Shown one piece after another: positions 1 to 10,765 of a stretch of 64,000 nucleotides of DNA (positions are counted from its first letter, which is position 1; the number at the start of each line of letters is the position of its first letter). The DNA is taken from positions 15,178,291-15,242,290 of the forward strand of contig QXEO01000247.1 in the NCBI GenBank assembly GCA_007115705.1. Reading direction: 5' to 3'. Origin of the DNA: Dactylis glomerata. Taxonomy: Eukaryota > Streptophyta > Magnoliopsida > Poales > Poaceae. Below the pieces are notes generated by a model, which saw only the letters and a list, made by a program, of their open reading frames with translations, made no database searches and was not told where the DNA came from. Position numbers and translations under genes: made by a program.

Positions 1-1094
1 CGTGTCTACGACGCGAAGAAAATCCTGGTGGACGCACTGGGTACCCTGAGAACCACTGGGACTCATTCTTTGTAAGTCCTAAATGCGGCAAAAGGATGGG
101 TTTGACCGGTTTCCCGAATTCAAGTCCAAGGGGATTGAATTTGAAGTAGGTGGCAAGTATCTGTTCCGACAGTTAACTGACCTCTTGATCCGTCAGAGTT
201 GTCAGGCTTGTTCATCAAAACCCCTTGCGAGACATTATAATAAAAGATAAGTCGAAAGACCAAGTCGAAGATTTGAAGATCTGAAGAATTCAAGTATTGA
301 TCAAGTCGAAGATGAAAAATTATTTCGAGAAGAATGAGGAAGAAAATCTTCGAGTCCATGGACTCAACATTTACTCTCATCGGGAGAGCATATTTCAAGA
401 AGCCGAAGATATATGAAGTCGAAGATTGAAGAAATCGAAGTTTGAAGAAGTCGAAGATTGAAGAAATCAAAGTTTTTAAGAAGTCGAAGTTTGAAAAGTC
501 AAAGATTGAAGAAATCGAAGAATTGAAGAACTCGAAGATTTGAAGAATTGAAGATTGAAGTTTGGAGACTCAACCCGAGTCTGCAACTCGAATTGAGTCT
601 CGGGGGCTACTGACGAGGGTATGCCCTTCAGGTACTCGCAGATTAGTATACCGGGTCCGGCCCATTAAGGAAGTGGACAAGTATAAGGACTCGAAGATGA
701 CTTGGAGACAAAGAAGGAAGCTTCTAATCCGTATTCGACTAGGACACTTGTAAAACTATTGCCTGGTTGCATATATAAAGCCAGGCAGGGGCACCCCTAG
801 AGGCACAACTTAGACATCAGATATCTCATAGACATCTAAGATCATAGACACGCAATACTAGAGAGATAAGATAGATTAGAGAGAGATTAGATAGACAACT
901 CCGCCTACGGCGGCACCATGTAAACACCATTGTGATCATATACTAGATTGCTAGCAGGATGTAGCGATCCTCCACCGCGGGGACGTGAACCTGGGTACAT
1001 TGTGTGCCAATCTCGATCCCGGAATCTCTAGTCGTTGCTCTTCCCCCGATCCTAAGTCCTTCGTCTAGGACATTTGTCGAGTTAACCCTCGTCA
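1..1094 (+). repeat. LTR fragment, Ty3/gypsy type, truncated by the window start
   Basis: This is the same LTR family as 58893-59765, present there in the opposite orientation. Shared stretches include the CCCGATCCTAAGTCCTTC segment and the terminal GAGTTAACCC..CTCGTCA. It ends in CA at 1094. A TATA box (ATATATAAAG, 771-780) inside an imperfect palindrome (GCCTGG..CCAGGC) gives the likely sense strand as plus. The sequence after 1094 does not look like a primer binding site, so this may be a solo LTR or a truncated element. The left end is outside the window. Confidence 0.75.
250..560 (+). repeat. Degenerate GAAGTCGAAGATT short-unit repeat inside the LTR
   Basis: A run of imperfect 12-15 bp units built on TCGAAG/GAAGATT fills this part of the LTR. 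The related LTR at 58893-59765 carries a much shorter version of the same array, so the array length varies between copies and accounts for much of their length difference. Confidence 0.7.
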
Positions 1095-1448
1095 CCAGGT
1101 GTCCACTCACATTAACATACACTCACTTCTCTCTGAAAATGCAATGTTCATCGGACCTTCTCATAATTCAAAAAGATAATTTTATTAATGAATACAAAGA
1201 ATGTGTTTACAATCAGCAACATACATCACCCATGCCCCTGTTTCTAATATACACTGCTAACTCATGTCCCAACTTGAGTTTTTCTCTTGCTATCTTGATA
1301 CTCAAATTTCAGAAAGTACATCACACGATGAGCTAATTTCTATGTAAATGGTACATCCAGGTTTGCTATTGCCTTCGCTTCCCCGGCGTCTGAACAATCC
1401 CAGACCTGTACTATCATGGAGCCATGGACCATCACCTGACCAACATGT
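1095..1448. other. Unassigned sequence
   Basis: No gene or repeat recognised. A short exon-like stretch on the minus strand (about 1402 to 1340, preceded by an AG and ending in a stop) could belong with the GC-rich segment to its right, but nothing supports this beyond an open frame. Confidence 0.3.
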
Positions 1449-1823
1449 TCAGTTATTAGTACATAAATTCAGTTGAATCTCACACATGTGGAAGCAATTT
1501 GAGGTCGTCACCTGCAGAAGACCGGACGCCGCCAGGCCTAAAGACGAGATCGGCGACGCGTAGATCCATGGTGGGCGCCCTCCACCGGATACACCTCCCT
1601 CCGTCAGCGCATCCTCCGGTAGTAGCTCGCCGGCGCCGGCGCCGGCTGCGCCGAGGATCTTTGAGTCTCTGCACCAGCGGAGGATCTTGCCGACCCTGCC
1701 GAAGACGGCGCCGACCTTGAAGCCCCACGCCCCCACACGGCGGAGGAACTTGAGCAGGACGGCTAGTCCGTCGTCTCGTCGCCCTTGGTCGCAGCAGGAG
1801 AAAAGAGGCCAACAGGGGAGCAC
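1449..1823 (-). other. GC-rich island with an open frame, possible degraded first exon
   Basis: The segment is markedly GC-rich against AT-rich surroundings. The minus strand has an open frame of about 124 codons with no ATG in frame and a GTGACG donor-like site near 1510. The product would be glycine/alanine/arginine-rich with no domain I recognise. GC-rich open frames also arise by chance, on both strands here, so this could be a promoter or CpG island rather than an exon. Confidence 0.2.
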
Positions 1824-3409
1824 GGGAGGGGTTTCAGGAATTAGAAAGTTAGGGGGATTTTTGCAAAAGGAGATCTTGGTTAAGTCCAGAGCGGGCGTGT
1901 AACTGCAAATATTTGCTCAGCTAAATATAAAGCACACGATTTTGATCGCTCGGCCGGAAAAGAACGGATGCAGGGATACACAAATCAGTGGGATTCATAA
2001 GATACGACGCCGGATAAGTATACCTCCACAAAGCATTAGAGCAAGCAAAAATATTGCATGGAGTACAACAATTTATCAACAAGTACCATTATGACCCAGA
2101 CGTACATTTGTGGAAAACAAATTTGGACCAGAGCTTTAACAAACTAAGAAATACTATGAAGGTAGGTGACATGGATTTCTAAGAATTGGTACTATTCAAT
2201 TTTGGTCTGTTATCCAATGACAACGGAATACGGCCTTGGACGATCATACAAGAAGAAATATGAGAAACATCTGAATAAGAGAAAAGGTAGGACAAATAAC
2301 CGTATCCTCCATGAGTTGGAGGGTGTATCATTCTGAATGTGTTTGATGTGAGGAAGGAAGGGTCGTAACTTTATGTTTATGTTCTTGTAAAACAACCATG
2401 TTTTATCTTACTAATCAAATGCCTTGAATTGTACACATAAATACAATGCTTCAAATTATATTCGACTGCCTTTTTCAAAGCAGTAGGAGGCCGATCACTA
2501 TGCCTGCCCAACTCACGTGTAAACAAGCTCGTGTAGTATGCATATCAGTGCAGTAGATACTTGACTATTCTATTCTTATATTTGTTGTGTTCCAATCTCT
2601 CATTCAAGTCCGAATAGCACATTTAAAAGGGGGGATCTTGACTATTTCTCTGTCGAGAAAAGTTCACATTGCAATCCTAGCATTGCAGCTGTGCAACTTG
2701 AGTCTGACTGAGAATTAGAAAACCCAATGGAACTAGTGTACGCTGCTCAACAAGGTTATTTCCATCTGGCTTTTTCCCCCTGAGCAAAGAGTGAGGGGAA
2801 AGATTGCGGCAGTGGGTAGCAGGATACATCCGACTATTCCTCATTTATCTTTGTACAACTTGATTCGGCCTTGTTATTGTGATGGTCACACTTCTCTGGC
2901 CTTTTGATCATCCAGTATGTGTTTACAAGCCCACAACGCAGCTTAGGAAGCATGGTCTGGCTGATGCAGATCTAAAAATAGGATAGTACACAGACGTGTA
3001 AAAGGAACTCAAGGTTATTCACGCCTCCTTTGTGCACTCAGCAGAGCTCATTCAAAGTCCAGCAGATTTCCCTTAACCAACATACATAATTTACGTATTA
3101 GAGGCAAAGTAACAGGTTGTAGATGGCATCTACCCACATAATCCTTATTAAGTTATTATCATCGTTTGGGAAACGTATCCCTACACGTCATTCACATTCT
3201 TGAAACATAAAAGCAAATGAAAACTGAAAGGAGCCAAGTATTCAGTTCCAACATTTTGACGCACTAAAAATGGATCTTCTGCAGATACCCCAAATCTGTT
3301 ACTCAAATTCTCAGCTCGATATTTTGCCGATTCCGTTGTTTCAGCAAGATTTGTTGTACGGAAGAATATAATTTTAACAATATCACAATTTTGATCTACA
3401 GACTACATG
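1824..3409. other. Intergenic sequence downstream of GATC
   Basis: AT-rich low-copy-looking DNA without long open frames. It should include the 3' UTR of the GATC gene, which ends its coding part at 3410 on the minus strand. I see no clear transposon ends here. Confidence 0.5.
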
Positions 3410-5432
3410 TTATTCACTGTTCAGCACTCTTGGCACTTTGATGTATGGATCGTCATAGCTCGGAAGGGCCTCTATTATGGCATCTCTGCATTGATGAAAA
3501 CGGAAAAGATACTCAGCATTCGCTGTAAAGCTTCACAATAGTTCACTCGAAGACATGTGCAGAGTAATGCCTTGTTACCTGTTAGCAAATGGTTCTGCCT
3601 TGTCTTCTCTCAAAGAACTACCCACTGTGGTATCTGGAACGGAGATAGTCAAACATTAAAACAAGTATTAGAAGGTGATGAGCAGACAGAATAAAGGTAT
3701 CGGGCAACACAATTACTTAAGTGGACCTTCTAAGAACTCTGTTTGCTCAAGAAAAGATGAATGTTTTTACAACATATGAAACCCAAGGAAGCAAGATATA
3801 GTATAATTTATTGAGGAAAATAAATACATATAGATGAAGGAAAAATATTTTGTCCAAAACAACAATTTAACGGACATAGACAGAAATTAATCCGCTGGTG
3901 CCCTATGCGTGCTGTGACCTAGATGCAGTGTGGCTCCTCTTATCAATACCATTTTGGAAAAAAAAAACGCACATAACATCTCAGCTAGCTGCGTCTGATT
4001 GCATGCTCGTGGATCAACTATTGAGTATTTCCACAATGATTTTTGTTCGCAATTCAGATGACACATTGCCTTTGTTTTGGTACAAATTACAATTCAAATT
4101 ATTTGTTTCAAACAAAAATAATTCATGAGATTGTTATCCTTCTTCCATAGTCCTTCCATTTCAGGTGTGTTATCTATATCATACAATGCCAATTCAAGTG
4201 AACCGAACAAGTCACCCTGCACAGTAAAGTGAACTAGGGTACACGGAAGGGGGAAGAGCATAAAAAGTACAGACCATACTTATTGTCAAGTGTGTTACTA
4301 CTGAACATATAGCACCCACATACATATCAATACTAAAACACATATGTATATTTTTATAATTGAATGAATTTATCTAATTAACATGGCTATAAATATGAGT
4401 TGGATAAACGTAGAAAACAGAGTTAAGCCACTCCTGAAGAAAATGCCTAAGTGATAGTTAAACATTACAAGACGTTCTACTTTGTCATATCTCATTGAGT
4501 TTCTATTTTGGCATCTTGCTATACCATATGAAAGGATTAAGGTCCAGTATCGTATTCAGATGAATCAGCACAAGCATCCTGAATTGTCTTTCGATTAAGA
4601 GGCAGTAGCACACTAATAAGAAATCATCCTACATGGAAATGGGAAGAGTTCACATGGATGAATACCAGCTCTAAGTGAAGGCTCAATGGACTCAAGATCA
4701 ACCGCTTGAAGCTGCCCAAACCTGTAAAGAGAAGGAGACATATTAAGCATTTCTAACTGCTTCTGATGGGATGCATAAACATAACTTCAGTCCCATTAAC
4801 AAGCATGGTTTCTTGCAGCCCGCCTAAAAATCAACCAACACAAGGAGATGTAACTTTCTAGCCTCGAGACAACCATGAGCGCTAATGTTAACGGATTACA
4901 GGAAACCTTCAGTTTGCCATGAGGAACTAACTACTCGATGTTCTAACCTGAAAGTCTAATCTAGGCTTTTTTGTTACAGACACCACAGAGTCCACATTTC
5001 AGGAAGTGAAGTACAAGTTTTCAACTGTACATACAGAGAAGGAACGGAAATGGGATCAAGACTTACCAATCCACCACCTGCTGAATCTTGGGTGCGAACT
5101 CCTCGGCCTATTGGTCCAATGCAGACACAAGAAAAGAATCAGCTTCCTCATCACAGTTCCTTGAAATTTAAGTTCCAGAGGGTTTCCATCGGGAGAGGAA
5201 AAAGCGTGCTGACCTCTTGCTGCGAGAGGGATATGCGGGCAGATTTGGCGAGGCGAGGAAGGTCCGGCGGCTCCAGTGGCCCCGGCCCCGCAGTCGCGGC
5301 GGCGGGCGCTACGTTCGGAGAGGAGGAGAAAGGGCGCCGCCGCAGGAGCGGCCACTGGGGGCTCGTCGAAGCGTTCCGCGGCGGCGCAGCGCAGCGGAGC
5401 CTCGGGATGGCCGAGGCGGCGGCGGAGAGCAT
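3410..5432 (-). CDS. GATC: Glutamyl-tRNA(Gln) amidotransferase subunit C, chloroplastic/mitochondrial
   Basis: This is a complete five-exon gene on the minus strand: 5432-5214, 5107-5067, 4721-4666, 3633-3579 and 3485-3410. All introns are GT-AG and phases join cleanly, giving 447 bp and 148 aa with a TAA stop, normal for plant GatC. The first 50 or so residues are rich in A, R, S and P and lack acids, as in a dual organelle transit peptide. The conserved GatC parts follow: LPRLAKSARISLS, FAPKIQQVVDWFGQL, the LESIEPSLRA stretch, and the C-terminal SYDDPYIKVPRVL. In the family, GatC holds GatA and GatB together in the enzyme that amidates Glu-tRNA(Gln) to Gln-tRNA(Gln) in plastids and mitochondria. 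The ATG at 5432 is chosen because the frame upstream is open but has no ATG. Introns are 106, 345, 1032 and 93 bp. No inactivating change is seen, so the gene is probably functional. Confidence 0.95.
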
Positions 5433-5577
5433 GGCCGTGGTTTGTTGCCGGCGCTGCCCAAAGGGGGGACCGACGTGACGACAATTTTGGGGGGTTTGGA
5501 TTTGGACCAGAGCCGATTTGATCTGGTTATCCACAGCTAACGTGCCCCCTTCCCCCGTGCACCGTTCGATATCAGAT
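5433..5577 (-). promoter_or_regulatory. Upstream region of GATC
   Basis: Immediate 5' flank of the GATC start. The first 50 bp or so are still GC-rich and the sequence then turns AT-rich. I see no convincing TATA box at a fixed distance, which would suit a housekeeping promoter. Assignment rests on position only. Confidence 0.4.
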
Positions 5578-5721
5578 CTACGGCTCTGATTGAGGCTGTC
5601 GAGACACCAGTGCTGTGCTGCGTCGTGATGATCTCAGGTGACTAAAGTTTAACAAAACAGTTTCAAAACTACTCACGAGATGAAAATTCAAATCTAGGTA
5701 CCACGGCTCTGATTGAAGTTG
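5578..5721. repeat. Short direct repeat pair ACGGCTCTGATTGA
   Basis: The 14-mer ACGGCTCTGATTGA and similar flanks occur at 5579-5598 and again at 5701-5720, about 120 bp apart. They could be the edges of a small local duplication or of an insertion just upstream of GATC. No inverted termini were found. Confidence 0.5.
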
Positions 5722-6168
5722 ACTCTGTATTTTTTTTAAAGAATGTTCATCTGAACATTGTTGTATTTTCTTAGCAATTAACTTTGTGCCCTTGCTAGCC
5801 ATACATGTATGAGCACGATAAAATATTTGTACACCCAAATCTCTTAAACCCAAAGTATGATTTACATGTGTCTAGTCTATCTACCTTCATGTGGTATTTC
5901 ATTGTCATTCGAAGTAAATTTCTCATGTGCTATCAATTAAATTTAAAATCTTTGTGTTCTTTGTTCGTACACTTCATCAGGATGTGGTGACTGATCATGA
6001 TCTTTCATGCTAAAACTAGTTTCCCACCATACTAAACCACGATCATGTATAATATGTTTGAATAAATTTGAAGAGAGTTGGTGCAAGATTTCCCGGTTCC
6101 ATTAATGAACCGATCAGCTTTGTTATGCATATATGTTTGATTCTTGCCCTCTTCTTAATCCACCTCAG
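5722..6168. other. Unassigned AT-rich sequence
   Basis: No gene, repeat end or RNA recognised. The last 30 bases are pyrimidine-rich and end in CAG, so they read like a splice acceptor for the candidate exon that follows. Confidence 0.4.
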
Positions 6169-6273
6169 CTAGGCACCTACATCTCTCACGGGTTCAACGA
6201 CATGGGTCCCGAAGCTGTTCTGCGGGTGTGCAATCTGATGGCATTGGCACTCTTTGCAAATTGCTACACCAGG
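6169..6273 (+). other. Candidate coding exon of an unrecognised gene
   Basis: A 105-bp segment is open in one frame for exactly 35 codons. It is preceded by a pyrimidine tract and CAG and followed by GTATGT, a good donor. The encoded peptide begins LGTYISHGFNDMG and includes a hydrophobic part (LMALALFANC). Composition and splice sites look genuine, but I do not recognise the family. Neighbouring exons may have been lost or interrupted, because a LINE lies 340 bp downstream. It could be a relic of a captured or broken gene. Confidence 0.3.
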
Positions 6274-6608
6274 GTATGTATAATCGATTAGCTACGCACA
6301 TAAACCACGAACTAGTAGTAGCAGTACTATGGCACATTTTATAAAATGCACGGACATAAATGAGCTTTTTTCGAAATGGGGCTTCTTCCCGGCCTCTCCA
6401 AATACACCATCGTGACTTTGCGGGACCATACGGGCTATGGTGTATGAACCCGCGTTGCTCTGGTCTATGTCATCAACGGTCTTGGCGTGGCTGCTGAGGC
6501 TATATATGTTGGTATCTTTTTTTCTAACTGTGAAACGGTGGACTCGCGTTGGCTGATCTTCATTGTCATTAGCCAAAATTATGCTCTTCCTATTTGGCAT
6601 GACCCTCC
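6274..6608. other. Unassigned sequence with a LINE-like 3' tip
   Basis: At 6368-6398 the minus strand reads GGCCGGGAAGAAGCCCC then CATTTCGAAAAAA, very like the 3' tips of the two LINEs of this family at 6609 and 51821. It may be a severely 5'-truncated LINE copy. The rest is unassigned. Confidence 0.35.
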
Positions 6609-7345
6609 TTTTTTTCGAAATGGGAGCATAGCCCCAGCCTTTGCATCAAAGTGATGCACACGACCTTATTTATTAAAGCAGTTGTCATAGTATCACAGAA
6701 GTACAATCATGGATTGATCAAAGTTGCTGTAAAGATCAGCCAACGAAAGAAAGAACAAGCTAAAAAGTGTCTATGGGGCATCCTCAATGCGTCTAGAGTG
6801 CAACCAACCACCCTGGTTGAATATAGCCCGAACAACCGCCATCATACGATTGCATCCAATATCCATAGGTCATCGCTGTTCCACAGGAAGAAGGTAAGAC
6901 CAAAGATGGATCAGCGAAGCTGCCCTGTGAATAACCTGCAGAAAATTAGGATTAGCACACCTGTTAAATACTACCTCATTACGACAATTCCAAATTGTCC
7001 AAACCAAAGCACAAACCCCAACACGGATTCGTTCTTTTGTTTTCTTATCAATCTCATTTAACCAATTACCAAAGAGATTAGTTATATTGCTAGGTGAAGG
7101 TATACTAAAGGTGAAATGTACTACCCGCCAAACAAGACGAGAGAAAGGACAAGATATAAACAAATTATCAATTGTTTCCTTTAGACCACAAAAGACACAC
7201 TTGGTACATCCCTTCCAATTTCTTCTTGCAAGGTTATCCTTGGTTAAAATCACCTTCTTATAAAGAAACCACATGAAAATTCGAATCTTAAGTGGTACTT
7301 TAATCTTCCATAGGTATTTTTTAAGGAAAGCCTCATCAACGTGGT
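6609..7345 (-). mobile_element. 5'-truncated LINE (non-LTR retrotransposon)
   Basis: The minus strand holds the 3' end of an L1-type LINE: a reverse transcriptase C-terminal zinc-binding region, a 3' UTR ending in the GCTCCCATTTCGAAA tip, and a poly(A) tail seen here as T7 at 6609-6615. The same family occurs in plus orientation at 51368-51821. The 5' limit near 7345 is approximate, and I found no clear target duplication. Confidence 0.8.
6870..7345 (-). CDS. LINE reverse transcriptase C-terminus (zf-RVT), partial
   Basis: The open frame encodes the zinc-binding region that follows reverse transcriptase in plant L1 LINEs. Visible motifs are WKIKVPLKIRIFMW, CVFCG...H/N-x-L-x-x-x-C and ALVWTIWNCRNEVVF, in the usual order. 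The frame runs on to a stop at 6870. The endonuclease and most of the reverse transcriptase are missing through 5' truncation, so the product cannot drive retrotransposition. The open frame extends a little past 7345, but the family resemblance stops there. Confidence 0.75.
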
Positions 7346-7648
7346 AAACACACCACCCTAATCTTTCTATCAATGTACTACGATTTTTGGAGTTACAAAT
7401 GTCAACACCAACCGGTAGTTCATTCTCCGATACAGCCAATTGTTTTTCGAACTGGCAATGCGGCTACAATGCCTCCCAAAGTCCAAAGTACTTACGGTAG
7501 TGTTATTACTCAACACGGTCATTTGGAGTGCATAATTCAAGTCGATACAGCTCAACCATTATCTAGGGGTAAGGCCCTAAAGTCATACTTTTCATCTATT
7601 CTTGCAACATAATTAGCTTGACACTACCGATAATTGTCATATATGCAG
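7346..7648. other. Unassigned sequence
   Basis: Low-copy-looking DNA between the LINE and a second exon-like segment. It ends in a TATATGCAG acceptor-like site. No feature recognised. Confidence 0.4.
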
Positions 7649-7802
7649 GCATAAACTAGGCAACCATGGCATCCACCTTGTTACAACTTACACCGTTGAC
7701 TTTCTTCGGGTGGAGACCGAGGCGGCTGCTGCCCGTCATTGGCAGCGTGCACGAGCGATTGCTGGCCGCAAGCAAGGATGCATGACAACCGCATACTTGT
7801 GA
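7649..7802 (+). other. Second candidate exon of an unrecognised gene
   Basis: An AG (7647-7648) is followed by a frame open for about 50 codons that ends in TGA at 7800-7802. The peptide includes HLVTTYTVDFLRVET and HWQRARAIAGRKQGC and has gene-like codon use and composition. It could be the last exon of the gene whose earlier exon is at 6169-6273, the two now separated by a LINE. The phases do not join directly, so other exons would be needed. I do not recognise the family. Confidence 0.25.
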
Positions 7803-8549
7803 CATTGTACAAACTAGAAGTTCAGAGACATGCTTGACTCCCTCCGACTCATAACTATTTTTTTTTAAAACCACATTTACAAGGTTTTGGGCAGAAGCAA
7901 GAGCGACCTACTATGCCATTTCTTGCCCTATTTTCAAGCGTTGTAGACCTCTTCATCCTCTAGTGAGAGTCGTTGAATACAATGGAATTTGGGAACAAGT
8001 TGTCCTAACCGTCGAAAGCGTACCAACGAGAATTACGGAGACTAAAATAACTAAGACAATATGCATTATCCGGTTTTATTCTACACTCGGCTGGCCAAAA
8101 TAAACAAAGCACATAAATTGGACCCATAGCGGACCAAAATAAAAAATATTGTGTACTATACTTCTATACTTATTTAGAACTTGTTTTAGCATGTCGCAGT
8201 CTCAATGAACAATTTGATATTGCTTATTTTGCAAAGGAACCACATAAGAAATTTAATAATATTACTTGTAGTGTTATTTGTTGTATAGTTCTACTGTATA
8301 TTGTATGGAAACACTTGCATAATATTAAATGTAAACTGCTTGTATAATTTTATTCATAAATTAACTTTTGGCAATTGAACAAACCTTTTTTTATACATAT
8401 CATGACAGTGATCTCTAAAGCATATGACCTTGAAATATCTTAATAGCAGTTTCCGATGTATGATTACATAATTATATTTTACAAAAAAAAATAGATTGAG
8501 CTTTAGTACATTGAACACGAAGGATAATACGGCGTGGAGAGTAGATAGG
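7803..8549. other. Unassigned AT-rich sequence
   Basis: AT-rich DNA without long frames or recognised repeats. Its last five bases, ATAGG (8545-8549), reappear at 10177-10181 on the far side of the inserted LTR. Confidence 0.4.
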
Positions 8550-10142
8550 TGATACGTCTCAAACGTATCTATAATTTTTGATGCTCCATGCTTGTTTTTA
8601 CACCATTTGCCTATTGTTTCGTTACACTTAGTGGTACTTTTATACATTTTCCGGAACTAACCTATTAACGAAGTGCCACAGTGCCAGTTTCCTGTTTTCT
8701 GCTGTTTTTGTGTTTCAGAAGTGATACACAGGAAATATTCTCGGAATTGGACGAAACAAGTTCCTGAAGTCTTATATCAAGGGGAGGCTTCCAGACATTC
8801 GAAGACCTGACGGAGTGGGGCCACGTGGGCCCCAGACACAGGGGCGGCGCGGCCACTCCCCTGGCCGCGCCAGCCCCGTGTGAGGGGGCGTGGTCCCTCC
8901 TCTGACATCGCCCCTTCGCCAATATATACCCCCTGACGAGAAAAACCTAAGGGCCCGATCAGTTTTCCAGAATACATCGCGATCCGCCGCCGCCGTCGAC
9001 CCGAAGATCGGGAGGGTCCAGAAGCTCTTCCCGGCACCCTGCCGGAGAGGGGAATCGCCACCGGAGGTCTTCTTCATCGCCATGCTTGCCTCCGGAGCGA
9101 TGAGTGAGTAGTCTACCTTGGACTATGGGTCCATAGCAGTAGCTAGATGGTTGTCTTCTCCACCATGTGCTTCATGTTTAGATCTCATGAGCTGCCCTAC
9201 ATGATTGAGATCACCGTTATGTAATTCTATGATGTTGGTTTGTTGGGATCCGATGAATATTGGTGTTTATGATTAAGTTGTTGTACTGAATTATATCTTT
9301 TGTTATCTCTATGTTGTTTATGATCTTGCATGCTCTCCGTTGTTAGTAGCTATCTTGGCCGAGTAGTTGCTAGTGACTCCAAGAGGGGGTATTTATGCTC
9401 GATAGTGGGTTCATGTCTCTATTTCACCTGGGGGAGTGACAGAAACCTCTAAGGTGGTAGATGTGCTGTTGCTACTAGGGAGAAAACAACATTCATATGC
9501 TCAAGGGCATATGCTTTGTTTACATTACACACTTTGCTTAATGCAATTATCTGTTGTTCGCAACTTAATACTTCTAGGGTGTTCGGATGATATCCCCGGG
9601 GGTGGATTATTAGTCATAGATGCAGTTGGATGGTGGTCTATGTATTTTGTTGTAATGCCCAGAGTAAATCTCATAGTGATCTTCTTGACATATCACGTTA
9701 TCTTTATTCTATCAATTGTCCAACTGTAATTTGTTTACCCAGCATGTTATTTTATCTATGGAGAGACACCACTAGTGAACTGTGGACCCCGGTCCTATTT
9801 TAATCATATTGCAATCACCTGTTTACTTTTCCCGCATTGTTTACTTTACTCGCATATTACTACTGTTTTCCACTCGATACACTCATAACCTTTGTTTCAA
9901 GCAAACCGGTGAGATTGACAACCTCATCGCAAGTTGGGAACAAAGTATTTGTTTGTGTGTGTGCAGGTTCCACAAACACCTTCAGTCGTCACCGTCTCTC
10001 TTCTCCTGATCGATAAACCTTGGTTTCTTAACTGAGGGAAAACTAGCCGCTACACTCATCATACCTTCCTCTTGGGGTTCCCAACGGGCTGGTCATCACC
10101 ACGCACAAGGACTTACTGCTCCCACGTCAACTAAACGCCACA
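8550..10142 (+). repeat. Lone LTR of the TGATACGTCTC gypsy family (G1)
   Basis: It starts TGATACGTCTC with the inverted tip GATACGT..ACGTATC and is homologous along its length to the LTRs of G2 and G3. It contains a TATA-like AATATATACC near 8920. It ends ..AACGCCACA and is followed by leader sequence GCTCTTTTCTGGCGCC, the first bases of the tRNA-Asp primer site seen in the related elements. No internal region follows. ATAGG flanks the block 8550-10176, which also ends in CA. Confidence 0.85.
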
Positions 10143-10176
10143 GCTCTTTTCTGGCGCCATCATCACACGAGTAGCA
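10143..10176 (+). other. Leader and partial primer site remnant after the G1 LTR
   Basis: These 34 bases begin like the leader of element X and contain TGGCGCC, the first seven bases of the tRNA-Asp primer site. They then diverge and end TAGCA directly before the ATAGG repeat. Either the element collapsed here by deletion or this is the true outer end of a variant LTR. Confidence 0.5.
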
Positions 10177-10181
10177 ATAGG

Positions 10182-10749
10182 CGGCGCGGAAGTGTGGAGG
10201 GACGGAGCTGAAATATCCGTCCCACCAAATTCCACTCCATATAAGGGCACCCTCGGTTCCCTCTCCAAACCATTGTATCTATCGACTCGGGGGTCAAATT
10301 TTTGCCCCCTTCAAATGTTTTAAAGGCCAATGATGCTTTTAAGGAGTTTGTTGGGTTTTTGTTTTCTCGACAAAACCTAAAATAAATTATTTTAAGAACC
10401 ACAGAGTTATACTGGATCTTATGTCGTAGACACACTAAAAAACCCGAAGGAAGCAGAAAACAAAAGAAGAGCACGCACATGCATTCAATTTGGATCATCG
10501 GGTGAAAGCAACTAGTACTCAATCCGCTCTCGTGTACCTAAATGGTTGTCAACAAAGCAACGGAACCGTGCAACCGGATGTCTACCTCCCCGTGTAGAAG
10601 AACATTTTTCTTCGGGACTCCTAGCGGCGCCCATGTCGTCGGTCCTTTGCACCCGCCATCCTCTACTGTCCGCCCACGCGCTCATGCAGTATGCATGTGA
10701 GTATGTTTGTTTTCAGCCAACGACGGGCTTACCAAAAATTAGGAACGGC
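10182..10749. other. Unassigned sequence
   Basis: The segment includes CATATAAGGGCACCCTCGGTTCC, which looks like a TATA and start region, but no coding frame follows on either strand that I would trust. It is the target into which the LINE at 10766 inserted. Confidence 0.35.
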
Positions 10750-10765
10750 AGTGCCCTTTGGCTCC

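Noticed and set aside
4187..4215. Exon-like segment with CAG acceptor within intron 3 of GATC
   Set aside because: The neighbouring exons join in phase without it, and the encoded peptide is not part of the GatC family.
5050..5484. Three overlapping frames around GATC exon 1 (plus strand and other minus frame)
   Set aside because: They arise from the GC-rich first exon. Only the frame that joins in phase with the four downstream exons encodes a known protein.
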